Numbered from the stretch's first letter, positions 34,426 through 43,823 are shown. The stretch is 64,000 bases of DNA from DATMER01 sp963741305 (GCA_963741305.1 CAVUHL010000003.1:2976001-3040000); one strand, 5' to 3'. A program made the numbers and translations. Notes: generated by a model not told the origin, from the sequence alone.

Positions 34426-35247
34426 ATGAAACGACATGTGTCCGCACTGCTCGCGCTTCCGCTTCTCGCCGCCTGCGCGACGGCTCCGCCTTCGAAGCCG
34501 ATCCCACAGACGAGCTATGCATCCAGGCCGGATTTCGCCAAGGTCGAGCACGACCATCCGTTGACGGCGGCCGAGCGCGCGGCCTTCACACCCGAGAGCC
34601 TCTCGTCGCTCAGCCAGGAAGACCTCGACCAGATTTATGCCCGCCTCACCGCCGGACCGATTCCGGACGGCCCCTTCCAGGGGACCGTGATCTTCGCGAG
34701 CGGCGGCGGCCTGCGGCGGGTGCGCGAGATCCTCGGCGGCGTCAAGGGGTTCCTGGCCGACCGCGCCGTGGACGACCTCGAAGAGCTGGCCGAGGGTTTG
34801 TGGAAGGGAAAGGTTTTCTACCGCGACAAGATGGAGCTGCGCAACCAGATCACCAACCGCAAGAAGCTGGCGCGCCTGTTCAAGGCCGACCTCTCCAAGA
34901 TGCGCACGGCTACGATCGACGGCCGCGAGGTGGGCCTGCTCTTCCCCGCCAAGCTCTACTGCGGCCAGAGCCTGCTCGACAGCCGCCGCGAGTCGGTGAT
35001 CATCGATTACTACTTCAGCGACGAGATCGACGGCTATCTCGACGAGATCGATCAGATCGGTGGACGAAACGGCCTCCAGATCCGGGACGAGATCCGCATG
35101 GTGCGTCCCGGCTTCTATCTCGGCCGCGCTTACGTCGGGAAGATCTTCCTCCTCAACTTCACGCTTTACAACCCAAACGCGACCGGACAGAACGGCGAGG
35201 ACTGCCGGCCCGGTGGACAGCAGGTTGCTGGAACCCTGGGAAACTGA
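34426..35247 (+). CDS. Predicted lipoprotein of the cytochrome operon
   Basis: 273 residues with a lipobox LLAAC (Cys at about 17), so it is probably anchored in a membrane facing the periplasm. The body contains VIFASGGGLRRVREILGG, an acidic/basic central helix and IRMVRPGFYLGRAYVGKIFLLNFTLYN near the end. I do not recognise the family. The position between di-haem cytochrome genes suggests a partner or anchor for them. The next gene is separated by a repeat element, unlike the tight spacing upstream. Confidence 0.75.
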   Translation: MKRHVSALLALPLLAACATAPPSKPIPQTSYASRPDFAKVEHDHPLTAAERAAFTPESLSSLSQEDLDQIYARLTAGPIPDGPFQGTVIFASGGGLRRVREILGGVKGFLADRAVDDLEELAEGLWKGKVFYRDKMELRNQITNRKKLARLFKADLSKMRTATIDGREVGLLFPAKLYCGQSLLDSRRESVIIDYYFSDEIDGYLDEIDQIGGRNGLQIRDEIRMVRPGFYLGRAYVGKIFLLNFTLYNPNATGQNGEDCRPGGQQVAGTLGN

Positions 35248-35266
35248 TGTAGAGCCGGCCGTGCGA

Positions 35267-35407
35267 CCCTCACCCCCTAACCCCCTCTCCCACACGCACT
35301 CCCACCCTCCCGGGAGAGGGGGAACCCGGATGAAGATTGCCGAAGCCGCTCCCCCCTCTCCCGGGGGTCGGGGAGTGCGTGTGGGAGAGGGGGCCAGGGG
35401 GTGAGGG
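35267..35407. repeat. Long inverted-repeat element, copy 3 of 3
   Basis: The outer ends are CCCTCACCCC/GGGGTGAGGG, the inner pairs CCCTCTCCC ... GGGAGAGGG, with a roughly 27-bp spacer. The arms are slightly more diverged than in copies 1 and 2 (for example CACGCACTCCCACCCTCCC). It lies inside an otherwise tight operon and reaches into the next gene: the final GTGAGGG includes the GTG at 35401 used as that gene's start. Confidence 0.9.
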
Positions 35408-37305
35408 TCCTCGCAGCTCTCCTCCTCGTGGCAACCGGGGTCCTCGCGCAGGGGACCCCAAAATGGGCCGTCGATCCGCAGGATCCCGGCCCCAGCCTTC
35501 CTCCGGCTGGCCACTCCCTCTTCGATTTCCTGACAGCCCGCGAGGGGGTGCCGTTCCCCTTCTCCGCGCTTCTCGCCCGGATCGAGGAGCGCCTGGGGCC
35601 GTCTCCTTTCAAAAAGGTTTTAATCCCTCTCGGGCGCTCCTTGCAGCGCAACGCCGCAGATCCCGAGTTCTTCCGCTACCCCCGAGCGGTCGTGGCCGTG
35701 GACGCCGAGGGCATCTTCAAGGACCGCCTCTATCTCGGCTATCACGAGAAGGCCGCGGTCCTCGAAGTCATCAGCTACAACGAGGCGGCCGGCCGCTTCG
35801 AGTTCCAACTCGTCCTCGACTACCGCCCCGGCGGCGCGGCGCGGGTGGTCTATGCCAACCGGGCGGTCTGCACCGCCTGCCATCAGGGGGGAGGCCCACT
35901 GTTCTCCCGCCAGGTCTGGGACGAGACGAATGCCAACCCCGAGATCGCGCGCCTCCTCGCCGCCGAGAAACGTGACTTCTACGGCTTCCCCATCGCCCTG
36001 GGGGTCGAGGTTCCCGCGGCGATCGACGCAGCAACCGACCGGGCCAACCGCATCGCCGTCTATCAGCTTCTCTGGCGCGAGGGCTGCGGCAGCGAAGCAT
36101 GCCGGGCCGCTGCTTTTACATCCGCTCTGCAGCACCGTTTGTCAGGAGGGCTCCATGAAGGAATGGGCGAGGAGCTTCGGCGCACTTGGGAGGTGCGGTG
36201 GCCCCACGGGCTCGCCATCCCCGATCCCGACATCCCGAACCGTGACCCGCTGGCCTCCCATAGGTCGAGCAGCGTGCCGGCTGCTCTCGTCCCAGTGGCC
36301 TTCGAACCCCTGAACCCGCGTCCGCCTCTGGAGGTCTGGTCGAAGGATACGGGACCCGAGCGCCTGATCGCCGGGCTGGCCGGATTCATTACGGACGAGG
36401 ATGCCCGAAGGCTCGACGCGGAGCTCTTCGCCCGAGGCAAGGTCCGGGATCAACAGACCCTCCCGTGCGAGGTCTCAATCCAGCCGCGAGGCAATGGGCA
36501 AAGAGTGAAGCTCCGCTGCTCCGACGCTCTCGAAGGACGCATCTTCCTCGAAGGCTCCCAAGTCGTCGGAGGGACGATCGAGCGGCTTGGCGAAATGAGA
36601 GATCTGGAAGTGATCGGAGGAACATCCAACCCAGGGGGTTTGGAGGTCAATCTGGTTCAGAAGCTCTCCCGCCTGCACGCCCGCCGCGCAGACGGCAACA
36701 CAGTCCAGTCACTGCGGGTTCTCTACAGCGGCGAAGCCACCGTGGCCTTCCTCGACGACTTCTCTGCCGCGAAGACCGCGGTCCACGAACTCCCGAGCGA
36801 AGCCTTCTCCTCCGCCCCCTTCCGGCGCACCGCCGTGCTCGGGGCGCTGTTTGCAAAGCTGGGGCTGGAGAGCGACGCCTGCTGCCTGGCGGACGCCAGT
36901 CTGCCGCCCCCGGTCCTGGAGACCGGTAGGGCTGTTGCCGACTTTCCGGAGCCGGCCATCCGCGCGCTCTTCCAGTACTGCGGCCGCTGCCATGCCACGC
37001 CGGAAGTCTCGCCCCCCAACTTCCTCTATGGAGACGTGGAGAGGGTGCGGGCCAACCTCGCCCACTGCGCGGAGCGGATCTTCTACCGCCTCGACCTCTG
37101 GCGCCTGCCCGGGCCAGAACGGTCGAAAACCCCGATGCCGCCGGTCCACGCGCTCCCCTCCCTTGGCCTGGCACCGGGAGATCCACGCCTCACCCTGCTC
37201 CGGCAGCATGCCGCCGGCCTCCTGAGCCAGGAGACCGGGCGGGAGCCGCGCCTCGCGGACTTCGAAACCCGGGGCTACGAAAGCCTGCGGAGCTGCCTGC
37301 CCTGA
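35401..37305 (+). CDS. Secreted di-haem c-type cytochrome, non-RoxA type
   Basis: 634 residues with a signal peptide (1-16, VLA-QG). Haem sites are CTACH (157-161) and CGRCH (527-531), far apart and in separate domains. The second is followed by PPNFLYGDVERVRANLAHCAERIFYRLDLWR, a small cytochrome-like ending. The GTG start at 35401 lies inside the preceding repeat element, whose G-rich arm also supplies the ribosome-binding-like GGGAGAGGGGG; the reading frame encodes a good signal peptide from this codon onward. It has no clear similarity to the three RoxA-like genes upstream, but shares their operon and location. Confidence 0.82.
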   Translation: MRVLAALLLVATGVLAQGTPKWAVDPQDPGPSLPPAGHSLFDFLTAREGVPFPFSALLARIEERLGPSPFKKVLIPLGRSLQRNAADPEFFRYPRAVVAVDAEGIFKDRLYLGYHEKAAVLEVISYNEAAGRFEFQLVLDYRPGGAARVVYANRAVCTACHQGGGPLFSRQVWDETNANPEIARLLAAEKRDFYGFPIALGVEVPAAIDAATDRANRIAVYQLLWREGCGSEACRAAAFTSALQHRLSGGLHEGMGEELRRTWEVRWPHGLAIPDPDIPNRDPLASHRSSSVPAALVPVAFEPLNPRPPLEVWSKDTGPERLIAGLAGFITDEDARRLDAELFARGKVRDQQTLPCEVSIQPRGNGQRVKLRCSDALEGRIFLEGSQVVGGTIERLGEMRDLEVIGGTSNPGGLEVNLVQKLSRLHARRADGNTVQSLRVLYSGEATVAFLDDFSAAKTAVHELPSEAFSSAPFRRTAVLGALFAKLGLESDACCLADASLPPPVLETGRAVADFPEPAIRALFQYCGRCHATPEVSPPNFLYGDVERVRANLAHCAERIFYRLDLWRLPGPERSKTPMPPVHALPSLGLAPGDPRLTLLRQHAAGLLSQETGREPRLADFETRGYESLRSCLP

Positions 37306-37323
37306 GGTATGATCCGCCAGTAG

Positions 37324-38376
37324 ATGGACCCCCGCTCCCCCCTCGCCGTCCTTCTCCTGTCCGCAGTCGTTGTAACCGGCTGTGCCGGCAGGCAAAAGCC
37401 GGCAACCGCACCGTCCGAAGCCTCCGAAGCTCAACCGCCGGCCGCCGCCGTGGAGCCGTCTCTGCGCGAGCTTTGCCGGGAGGGCAAGCCGATCGAAGAG
37501 AACCTGCTCGACAACAGCCGCCGCAGGCTCGAAGAAACCTTCTGCGGCGCCACGCTCTGGTTCGACGGGCTTTTCGGTCAGCCCAACCTCGAGAACGCCC
37601 GCGCCGTATCCGGCCGCGTCGAGCTGTCCACGATCTACACCCAAGCAGATGGAACCGAGCCCCGGGCCCGGCTCCGCCTCAAATACGACCTGCCGAACCT
37701 CGACAAGCGGGTCAACCTCTTCCTCGGCCGGGACGACCGCGACGATTTCGTACAGGGACGCCAGGAAGGCTTTGCCATCCGCTCGTCGGTGTTCGGCGTG
37801 GAAACCCAGGACCGGTGGTTGGCCGGGCTCGGGTATTCACCGCCCGGGCGATGGAAGGAACGCCTCGACTTCCGCGTCGGCGGCCGCCTGAGCTCGGCTC
37901 CCGAAGTCTTCGTACAGGGCCGCTTGCGGCGCAACGTATTCCTGGGCGACCGATCGGTCTGGCGCTTTCGCGAGACCGTCTTCTATGAAAACCGCGACGG
38001 TTTCGGCTCGACCACGAGCGCCGACTTCGATCACGTCCTGCGGCGGACGCTCCTCTTTCACTGGGGGACGGTGGGCACGGCCTCGGAAGCCACCGACGGT
38101 CTGGACTGGCGTTCGGCGACGGTGCTCTATCAGAACCTCGGATCGAGGTCGGCGCTCGCCTACGAGCTGTTCCTCCGCGGCTCGACCGGCGACGACGTCG
38201 AAGTGCGCGAGTACGGCGCCCGCGGCGTGTACCGGCGGCCCTTGAACCGCGAGTGGCTCTACGGCGAGCTGATCGGCGGCTACACCTGGCCCCGCGAGTC
38301 GATCGACGAGCAGCGCGAGGGCTCGGTGCTGGTCGGTTTCGGCCTCGAGCTGCTGTTCGGCCGAGATCCCTACTGA
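37324..38376 (+). CDS. Outer-membrane-type lipoprotein/beta-barrel-like protein
   Basis: 350 residues with a lipobox-like VVVTGCAG (Cys at about 20). The body alternates polar and hydrophobic residues in strand-like runs from about 95 onward (GRVELSTIYTQ, ARLRLKYDLP, KERLDFRVGGRLS, VWRFRETVFYEN) and ends in GSVLVGFGLELLFGRDPY, typical of an outer-membrane strand apart from the very last residues. I cannot name the family. It is the last gene of the cytochrome operon and may be an outer-membrane component for export or docking of the cytochromes. Confidence 0.7.
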   Translation: MDPRSPLAVLLLSAVVVTGCAGRQKPATAPSEASEAQPPAAAVEPSLRELCREGKPIEENLLDNSRRRLEETFCGATLWFDGLFGQPNLENARAVSGRVELSTIYTQADGTEPRARLRLKYDLPNLDKRVNLFLGRDDRDDFVQGRQEGFAIRSSVFGVETQDRWLAGLGYSPPGRWKERLDFRVGGRLSSAPEVFVQGRLRRNVFLGDRSVWRFRETVFYENRDGFGSTTSADFDHVLRRTLLFHWGTVGTASEATDGLDWRSATVLYQNLGSRSALAYELFLRGSTGDDVEVREYGARGVYRRPLNREWLYGELIGGYTWPRESIDEQREGSVLVGFGLELLFGRDPY

Positions 38377-38377
38377 T

Positions 38378-39433
38378 TCATCGAGCCCCTCTTGGGTCGC
38401 CCGACCTCTTGAAATAATCCCTGAGCGCATCCGGCCGGTATTTCGAGTCGCCGTCCCACTTCGCCCGCACGCTGTCGTGGACCGCCTGGGTCGGATCCGC
38501 CTGATCGGGATTCTGGGCCGCCCTGCCGATGGGCCGATCGAGCCCGGGAGTCACGCTGTACAGCCCCGTTTTGGAGTTGTGGATCTCCTGGAGGGGCTGC
38601 GGACCGAGAGGCAGCTTCTGCACGACGTTCTGGTCGAAGACGAGGCCGGCCTCCGTCGCCCGGTCGATCATCCATTGGAGCGCGATGTCCGAAAGCCCGG
38701 GCTCCGCGTATCCGCCACCCACGTCGCTGTGGGCGCCACAGAACCAAACCTGCTCGATCCTCTGCGGCGGCTTGGGCTTGAAATCCCAGAGCGTCGGCTC
38801 GAAAGGAGCACGGTGCTCGTCGATGGCCAGGGCATGGAAAGCGTTCTTGACCGCTCCGCTCAGCTCCGTGTCATGAAACTGATGTTTTCTGCGCGTCAAA
38901 CCGCGCAACCCGCGCAGGGGGATGCCCAGCGATCCGACCGTATCCCAGACGCCGACGCACTGGATCTCGATGTCCTCGGCGACCGAATTCTCCTTGCGGA
39001 AGCCCACCGCCTGCTGATCGGTCGGCTTGGTCTCCGAATGGTACAGGTTCACCGCGTCGCGGTAGTGCCGGACGCCCTCCCGGCGCAGGATGCCGCACTT
39101 GCGGATCATCCCGCCGAGGCTCCGCGCCGTGTACGCCCCACGGCTGAACCCGAAGAGGAAGACCTGGTCCCCCTCCTCGTAGTTCGCCACGAGGAAGCGG
39201 TAAGCATCGAGAATGTTGTCCGCGAGCCCGTCTCCGAAAGCGCCGCCCGAGTAGCGGTCGACGACGTTGCCGGTCCCGACCCCCTGGTCGTAGAACGTGA
39301 TCTGCGGAATCGCACCGTCGCGCTTGGCGATCCGGTAGGCGATCTTCACCACGTTGGTGGGACACGGGACTCCGTTACGCTCCTGGTCCACCCGGTTCCA
39401 GGTGCCGTCGCAGCAGACGATCAGTCGTTTCAT
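38378..39433 (-). CDS. DUF2235 alpha/beta-hydrolase (Tle1-like)
   Basis: 351 residues of the DUF2235 family: MKRLIVCCDGTWNR at the start, the nucleophile elbow GFSRGAYTAR (Ser97), the catalytic-region Asp in VGVWDTVGSLG and the His in WFCGAHSDVGGGY. This fold includes type VI secretion phospholipase effectors, but also house-keeping hydrolases; no T6SS genes are nearby and no signal peptide is seen. It is convergent with the cytochrome operon, with a 1-bp gap between stops. Substrate unknown. Confidence 0.88.
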   Translation of the reverse strand: MKRLIVCCDGTWNRVDQERNGVPCPTNVVKIAYRIAKRDGAIPQITFYDQGVGTGNVVDRYSGGAFGDGLADNILDAYRFLVANYEEGDQVFLFGFSRGAYTARSLGGMIRKCGILRREGVRHYRDAVNLYHSETKPTDQQAVGFRKENSVAEDIEIQCVGVWDTVGSLGIPLRGLRGLTRRKHQFHDTELSGAVKNAFHALAIDEHRAPFEPTLWDFKPKPPQRIEQVWFCGAHSDVGGGYAEPGLSDIALQWMIDRATEAGLVFDQNVVQKLPLGPQPLQEIHNSKTGLYSVTPGLDRPIGRAAQNPDQADPTQAVHDSVRAKWDGDSKYRPDALRDYFKRSGDPRGAR

Positions 39434-39489
39434 ATCAGGCCTCCATCCAATAGGCGTATCGGGCAGGCACTTTGCTACATCTCGGCCGC

Positions 39490-40236
39490 ATGGCCACCGA
39501 AGTCCAGGACTACTATCATCGCATCCTTCCCTTCTACGACGCCGAGCTGAGCGGACGGGGGGACGAGGACTTCTGGGTCCGCATGGCGCCAGGATACCGA
39601 GTTCTGGAGTTGGGAGCGGGCACTGGCCGGGCCACTCGCTTCCTCGCGCGGAAGGCGGCGCGCGTGGTGGCCTCCGAGCTCAGCCCCGAGCTGCTCGCCC
39701 AGGCCCACCGCAAGCTGCGCGGTCTTCCCCACATCCATCTCCTCGCCGCCGACATGCGTGAGCTGAGCCTGCGAGAGAAATTCGATCTGATCGCTGCCGT
39801 GGACGACCCCTTCGTCCATCTTACCGAAGACGAGGACCGCGAGCGTGCCTTCACCATGGTTGCCGAGCACCTCGCCCCCGGAGGCCGCTTCGTCCTGGAC
39901 ACGGCCTGGTTCCCGCCCGAAGACCGGGAAAATGCCGCCGATACAGCGGATGGTCTGGTCAAGGAGCATGCGACCCCGGACGGCAAGCTCTGCGTGCGGG
40001 AAGTCTGGCACTGCGATCCCGGCACCCGCCTCTGCACCGCGCGCTTCGAGTACCGGCAGGATGGAGAGCTGGCGGCCGAGGCCTCTTTCCCCGGCCGCCT
40101 CTGGTCCCTCGAAGAGCTGGAAGGCCGCGCTCGCGCTGCTGGCCTCCGGATCACCCACCTCTGGGGCGGCTACGACCGCCGCCCCTGGGACCGCGCCACG
40201 TCTCCACGGCTCATCGCCGAGATGGCTACTTCTTGA
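39490..40236 (+). CDS. Class I SAM-dependent methyltransferase
   Basis: About 248 residues starting MATEVQDYYHRILPFYDAEL. SAM motif I is VLELGAGTGRAT (about 38-49), the acidic motif II is in VVASELSPELL, and the post-motif region is LLAADMRELSLREKFDLIAAVDDPFVHL. The C-terminal part has the beta-barrel-like strands of small-molecule methyltransferases. Its 3' end overlaps the convergent ELWxxDGT gene by 11 bp. Substrate unknown. Confidence 0.88.
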   Translation: MATEVQDYYHRILPFYDAELSGRGDEDFWVRMAPGYRVLELGAGTGRATRFLARKAARVVASELSPELLAQAHRKLRGLPHIHLLAADMRELSLREKFDLIAAVDDPFVHLTEDEDRERAFTMVAEHLAPGGRFVLDTAWFPPEDRENAADTADGLVKEHATPDGKLCVREVWHCDPGTRLCTARFEYRQDGELAAEASFPGRLWSLEELEGRARAAGLRITHLWGGYDRRPWDRATSPRLIAEMATS

Positions 40237-42424
40237 ATCCAAGCCGGTCGATGAAACCATCGAGCTCGGAGCTGCCAGCCGGTGGCGCCTCCAGCCGGTA
40301 GTAGCGGACCTTGCCCGTCTTCCTCTGCTGGACCCACACCTCCAGCGTCGCGGGTTCGAAGCGGGCCATCGCCGGCCAGAAATAACCGTTGGGCTTGGGA
40401 CCCGTCACACGGACGAGCACATCGGTCCGGCCCGGCACGGCGCCGCTCAGGCAGAAGGTCTCCGCGATGCAAGGCTCCCTGCGCAGGATCCGGCTTGTCC
40501 CGTTCGACGTAAGCCGTGCCTGAACCCGGAAGCCCGGGATCCCCTTGGCCTCGATCCAGCGGCCCGGCGGCTGAGGCGTCCTGGGTTTCTTGGCCTGACC
40601 CACGGCAGCCTCCAGCGAGCCCGGGAAGCTCCCAAAGCTATCCAGGATGCCCTTGAGAGTGGAGCCGGCCGGGTCGGAACTATCCAGACGGTAGTGGCGG
40701 AGGAGGCCCCTCGCGGTCTGCAGGACCCAGACGTCGGCGGCGGAGGGCGTGAGCTTGATCAGCCGGAGGCGTGGGTCGTTGGGCTCGAAAATCCGCAGGA
40801 AGACCTCCGAACGGCCCGGCAGCGCGCCGCTGACACATAGGGTCGAGGCCATGCACGCCGCCTCCTGCCGGCCCACGGTCAGACCATCGATCTGCACCTT
40901 GAAGCGGAAGCCGGGAACACGGGCCGACTCCAGCCAGACGCTCTGCGGCGGCGGAACCGGAGCCGTCACCGGCAGCGACGATAGGGTGCTCCTGAAAGCG
41001 GGGTCCATCGTCACGATAAGGAGATGGTTGGCCAAGGGAACGACACGGATGTCTCCAACCAACGACGAGAACTGCGCGGCCAGAAAGGCGCCGTCCTGGC
41101 TTCCATCGGACAACCAGATCTGGTCGCCTATCACCAGCACCAGCCAGCCGGCCACCTCTCCACGAAAGACTGGAGCGGCGCTGCACCCGGGACAGCCGAT
41201 GCGACGGGTTCCCGCGGCGGTTCCGTCGGTGGACCAGAGCCCCTGGCCGTTGGCCTGGAGCACGACTCGTCCGGCGAAGACCCCGAGAAACACCGGGGAG
41301 GAGTCGCACGGCCCCGGGCAGAGATCGGCGATCCTCCTCGTGCCCTCAGGAGTGCCGTTGGACAGCCAGGGCTCCAGCCCGTATCCCCCCTCGGATAGGG
41401 AGAAGACGACGCAGTCGCCGAACGCGAGCAGCTTGAAATCGCCCGGCTCCGCCGTCTCCAGAACCTGGACGGCTTCCCCCGCATCACCCTCGGCCACCCA
41501 GAGCTGCCTGTTCTGCAAGCCCACGTCCTCGAGCGCCACGAAGAAACGCCGGCCCGCCGCGGCATACCCGAGGAGGCGCGACGACGGGAGCTCCAGCACC
41601 CGCGAGGTCCCGGCTTCCGTCCCATCGCTGCGCCAGAGCTCCACCCCCGCGGCCGTTTCCGCGAGAAGGAAGAGACCGTCGCCCGCCCTGGTCAGCGCGA
41701 CAATTCCTGCACCCAGGTGATAGAAGCTCTCGACCCGCTCGGTCCCTTCCGGTGTTCCGTCGCTGCGCCAGAGCTCCTTGCCCTGCGGCATGTCGGCAAG
41801 GAAGAAAAGCTGTCCTCCGAGCGTGATCATGGAGCTGGGGTTCGAGGAGCCTTGCGGGTTGACGTCCTTGACGAACCGAGTCCCTTCGGCAGTCCCATCG
41901 GTCGCCCATAGCTCGTAGTCGGGCTCCGCCGCCTCCTCGCCCGCGGAGAAGAACACGAGCCCGGTCTCCGGGATCGCCAGGCTGGTGGGTGACATTCCGA
42001 CGCCGCCGGGAGCGTCGATCGCAAAGCTCAACGGCTGGGTCAGGGGGATTGTGCCTTCAACGGTGCCGTCGCTGCGCCAGAGAACCCGGGGAACCTCGTT
42101 AATGGTGCGCGCCCCCGTGAAAAAGAGGCGGGAGCCCTGAACGGTCCAGTAACGGACGCCCGGAACCGAGCGGGGGGCCGTTGTAGCGATCTGAAACGTC
42201 CCTCCGGCGGTGCCGTCGGTCCGCCAGAGCGTTTCGTTTTCCAGGGGGGGGTTGACGGTGAAATAGGCCAGGTCGCCGGCTCGGACGAAATTAAAGAGGC
42301 CCGTGAGATAGAAGGACCGGAGTTGCTGCACGGGGCCGATCGAGCCCTCCCCTGCAGCAGCGGTGGGAAGAAAGACGAGACAGACCAGGAGGAGACTCAG
42401 GAAGAATCTTCTGTTTGCGCTCAT
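40226..42424 (-). CDS. Secreted ELWxxDGT-repeat protein with duplicated C-terminal domain
   Basis: 732 residues with a signal peptide (1-24). Residues 30-500 contain about eight ELW-x-(S/T)DGT-x-x-GT repeats (for example ELWATDGTAEGT, ELWRSDGTPEGT), expected to form a beta-propeller. The C-terminal ~230 residues hold two tandem copies of a domain of about 105 residues: WLESARVPGFRFKVQI ... CVSGALPGRSEVFLRI and WIEAKGIPGFRVQARL ... CLSGAVPGRTDVLVRV. Each copy has one pair of Cys (ACMASTLC, PCIAETFC). It probably acts on the cell surface or is released. It is divergent from the asparagine-synthetase-like cassette. Confidence 0.88.
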   Translation of the reverse strand: MSANRRFFLSLLLVCLVFLPTAAAGEGSIGPVQQLRSFYLTGLFNFVRAGDLAYFTVNPPLENETLWRTDGTAGGTFQIATTAPRSVPGVRYWTVQGSRLFFTGARTINEVPRVLWRSDGTVEGTIPLTQPLSFAIDAPGGVGMSPTSLAIPETGLVFFSAGEEAAEPDYELWATDGTAEGTRFVKDVNPQGSSNPSSMITLGGQLFFLADMPQGKELWRSDGTPEGTERVESFYHLGAGIVALTRAGDGLFLLAETAAGVELWRSDGTEAGTSRVLELPSSRLLGYAAAGRRFFVALEDVGLQNRQLWVAEGDAGEAVQVLETAEPGDFKLLAFGDCVVFSLSEGGYGLEPWLSNGTPEGTRRIADLCPGPCDSSPVFLGVFAGRVVLQANGQGLWSTDGTAAGTRRIGCPGCSAAPVFRGEVAGWLVLVIGDQIWLSDGSQDGAFLAAQFSSLVGDIRVVPLANHLLIVTMDPAFRSTLSSLPVTAPVPPPQSVWLESARVPGFRFKVQIDGLTVGRQEAACMASTLCVSGALPGRSEVFLRIFEPNDPRLRLIKLTPSAADVWVLQTARGLLRHYRLDSSDPAGSTLKGILDSFGSFPGSLEAAVGQAKKPRTPQPPGRWIEAKGIPGFRVQARLTSNGTSRILRREPCIAETFCLSGAVPGRTDVLVRVTGPKPNGYFWPAMARFEPATLEVWVQQRKTGKVRYYRLEAPPAGSSELDGFIDRLGFKK

Positions 42425-42512
42425 GTCCTATTATACGGCGGTCCCTGAAACACTGTTTACCCCATGGATGACGATAGTATGGCGCGGTGCGCAGAATGGA
42501 ATGGAGTCAAGC

Positions 42513-43823
42513 ATGGAAGAGTACATAGAACGCGTCGTGGACCTGACTGACACCGCCGCCAACCGGATCTACAAACTGAGCACGGAAGAGGCGCGAGCGC
42601 GCCTCTTCGAAGGCACGGTCTCGGATATCGAGGGCTCGTTCGCCCTGGTGGCGAAGGCAGGGAGGACGGTGCGCATGGCGCGCTCGCTCGACCGGCCCCT
42701 GCGCTACTTCCTCGCCAAGAGACAGGAAGGCCCGGCCCTCGTCGCGGCCGACCGGATCGACGCGATCCATGCCTGGCTGGCGGCCGAAGGGCTCGACGGC
42801 CAGTTCCATCCCTCCTACACCCGCATGGTGCCGGCTCACCACGTGGTCGAGATCGAATTGATCGGCTGCCCGGACCCGGCCCCGGTGTACACGCGCTTCT
42901 TCACGCCGGAGCGCAACACGTTCGGCACCGACCTCGACGAGATCGGCCGGGCCTACATCGGCGCCCTGGCCGAGGAGACCGCGCAGTGGCTTCGCCAGGT
43001 ACCCACGCACGAGCCGCTCGGCGTCTGCTTCTCGGGCGGGATCGACAGCGGCGCCGTCTTCCTCGTCACCTATCACGTTATGCAGAAGCTGGGCATGAAC
43101 CCGTCTCGGCTCAAGGCGTTCACGCTCGACCTGGGAGACGGTCCGGACCGGGAGCAGGCGCGCGCCTTTCTCGACCGGCTCGGTCTAGGGCTCTTCCTCG
43201 AAACCGTGGAAGCAGATCCCGCAGATCTCGACGCCGCCGAAGCGATCCGCGTGCTCGAGGACTACAAGCCACTCGACGTCGAATGCGCAGCCGTGGGCCT
43301 GGCCCTGTGTGAAGGCATCCGCCGCCGCTATCCGGAGTGGCGCCATCTGATCAATGGCGACGGCGGCGACGAGAACCTCAAGGATTATCCCATCGAAGAG
43401 AACGCGGAGCTGACCATCCGCAGCGTGATCCACAACTCGATGCTCTACCAGGAAGGCTGGGGCGTCGGAAAGATGAAACATTCGCTCACCTATAGCGGCG
43501 GTCTCAGCCGCGCCTATGCTCGCACCTACGCTCCGGCGCGCCGCTACGGCTTCGAAGGGTTCAGCCCGTTCACCCGTCCCTCGGTGATCGCGGTGGCTGA
43601 AGGCATACCGTTCATCGAGCTGACCGATCACGACGTGGCGCGGCTCTATGCCCTCAAGGGCGAGATCGTGGCGCGCGGCGTCCGGGCGATCACCGGGATG
43701 GAGATGCCGGTCTTTCCCAAGCGGCGCTTCCAGCACGGAGCGCTACCGGCCGAAAAGCTCCGCGAGCAGCTGCCCTCCCGCGAGGCCGACTACCGTCGGC
43801 AGTTCCATGCCCTCTATGCCTGA
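42513..43823 (+). CDS. Asparagine-synthetase-like ATP-dependent ligase
   Basis: About 436 residues. The synthetase half has the PP-loop SGGIDSG (174-180) and the INGDGGDENLKDYP loop, so ATP pyrophosphatase chemistry (AMP activation of a carboxylate) is expected. The N-terminal ~130 residues resemble an AsnB glutaminase fold (RSLDRPLRYFLAKR) but lack the catalytic N-terminal Cys, so it probably uses another amine donor. I start it at 42513 because GGAG stands 6 nt upstream; the frame stays open to 42363, and starts at 42501 or even 42423 cannot be excluded. It overlaps the radical SAM gene by 8 bp. Lasso-peptide cyclases and β-lactam synthetases are relatives that likewise do not release ammonia. 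Confidence 0.85.
   Translation: MEEYIERVVDLTDTAANRIYKLSTEEARARLFEGTVSDIEGSFALVAKAGRTVRMARSLDRPLRYFLAKRQEGPALVAADRIDAIHAWLAAEGLDGQFHPSYTRMVPAHHVVEIELIGCPDPAPVYTRFFTPERNTFGTDLDEIGRAYIGALAEETAQWLRQVPTHEPLGVCFSGGIDSGAVFLVTYHVMQKLGMNPSRLKAFTLDLGDGPDREQARAFLDRLGLGLFLETVEADPADLDAAEAIRVLEDYKPLDVECAAVGLALCEGIRRRYPEWRHLINGDGGDENLKDYPIEENAELTIRSVIHNSMLYQEGWGVGKMKHSLTYSGGLSRAYARTYAPARRYGFEGFSPFTRPSVIAVAEGIPFIELTDHDVARLYALKGEIVARGVRAITGMEMPVFPKRRFQHGALPAEKLREQLPSREADYRRQFHALYA

Noticed and set aside
38378..39433. The DUF2235 gene as a type VI secretion effector
   Set aside because: No VgrG, Hcp, PAAR, immunity gene or T6SS component in the window; only the fold is shared.
42423..42512. A short peptide before the AsnB-like gene as a RiPP/lasso precursor
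   Set aside because: The frame (MSYYTAVPETLF...) continues without stop into the ligase gene, and no leader peptidase (B1/B2-type) is nearby; it is either non-coding leader or an N-terminal extension.
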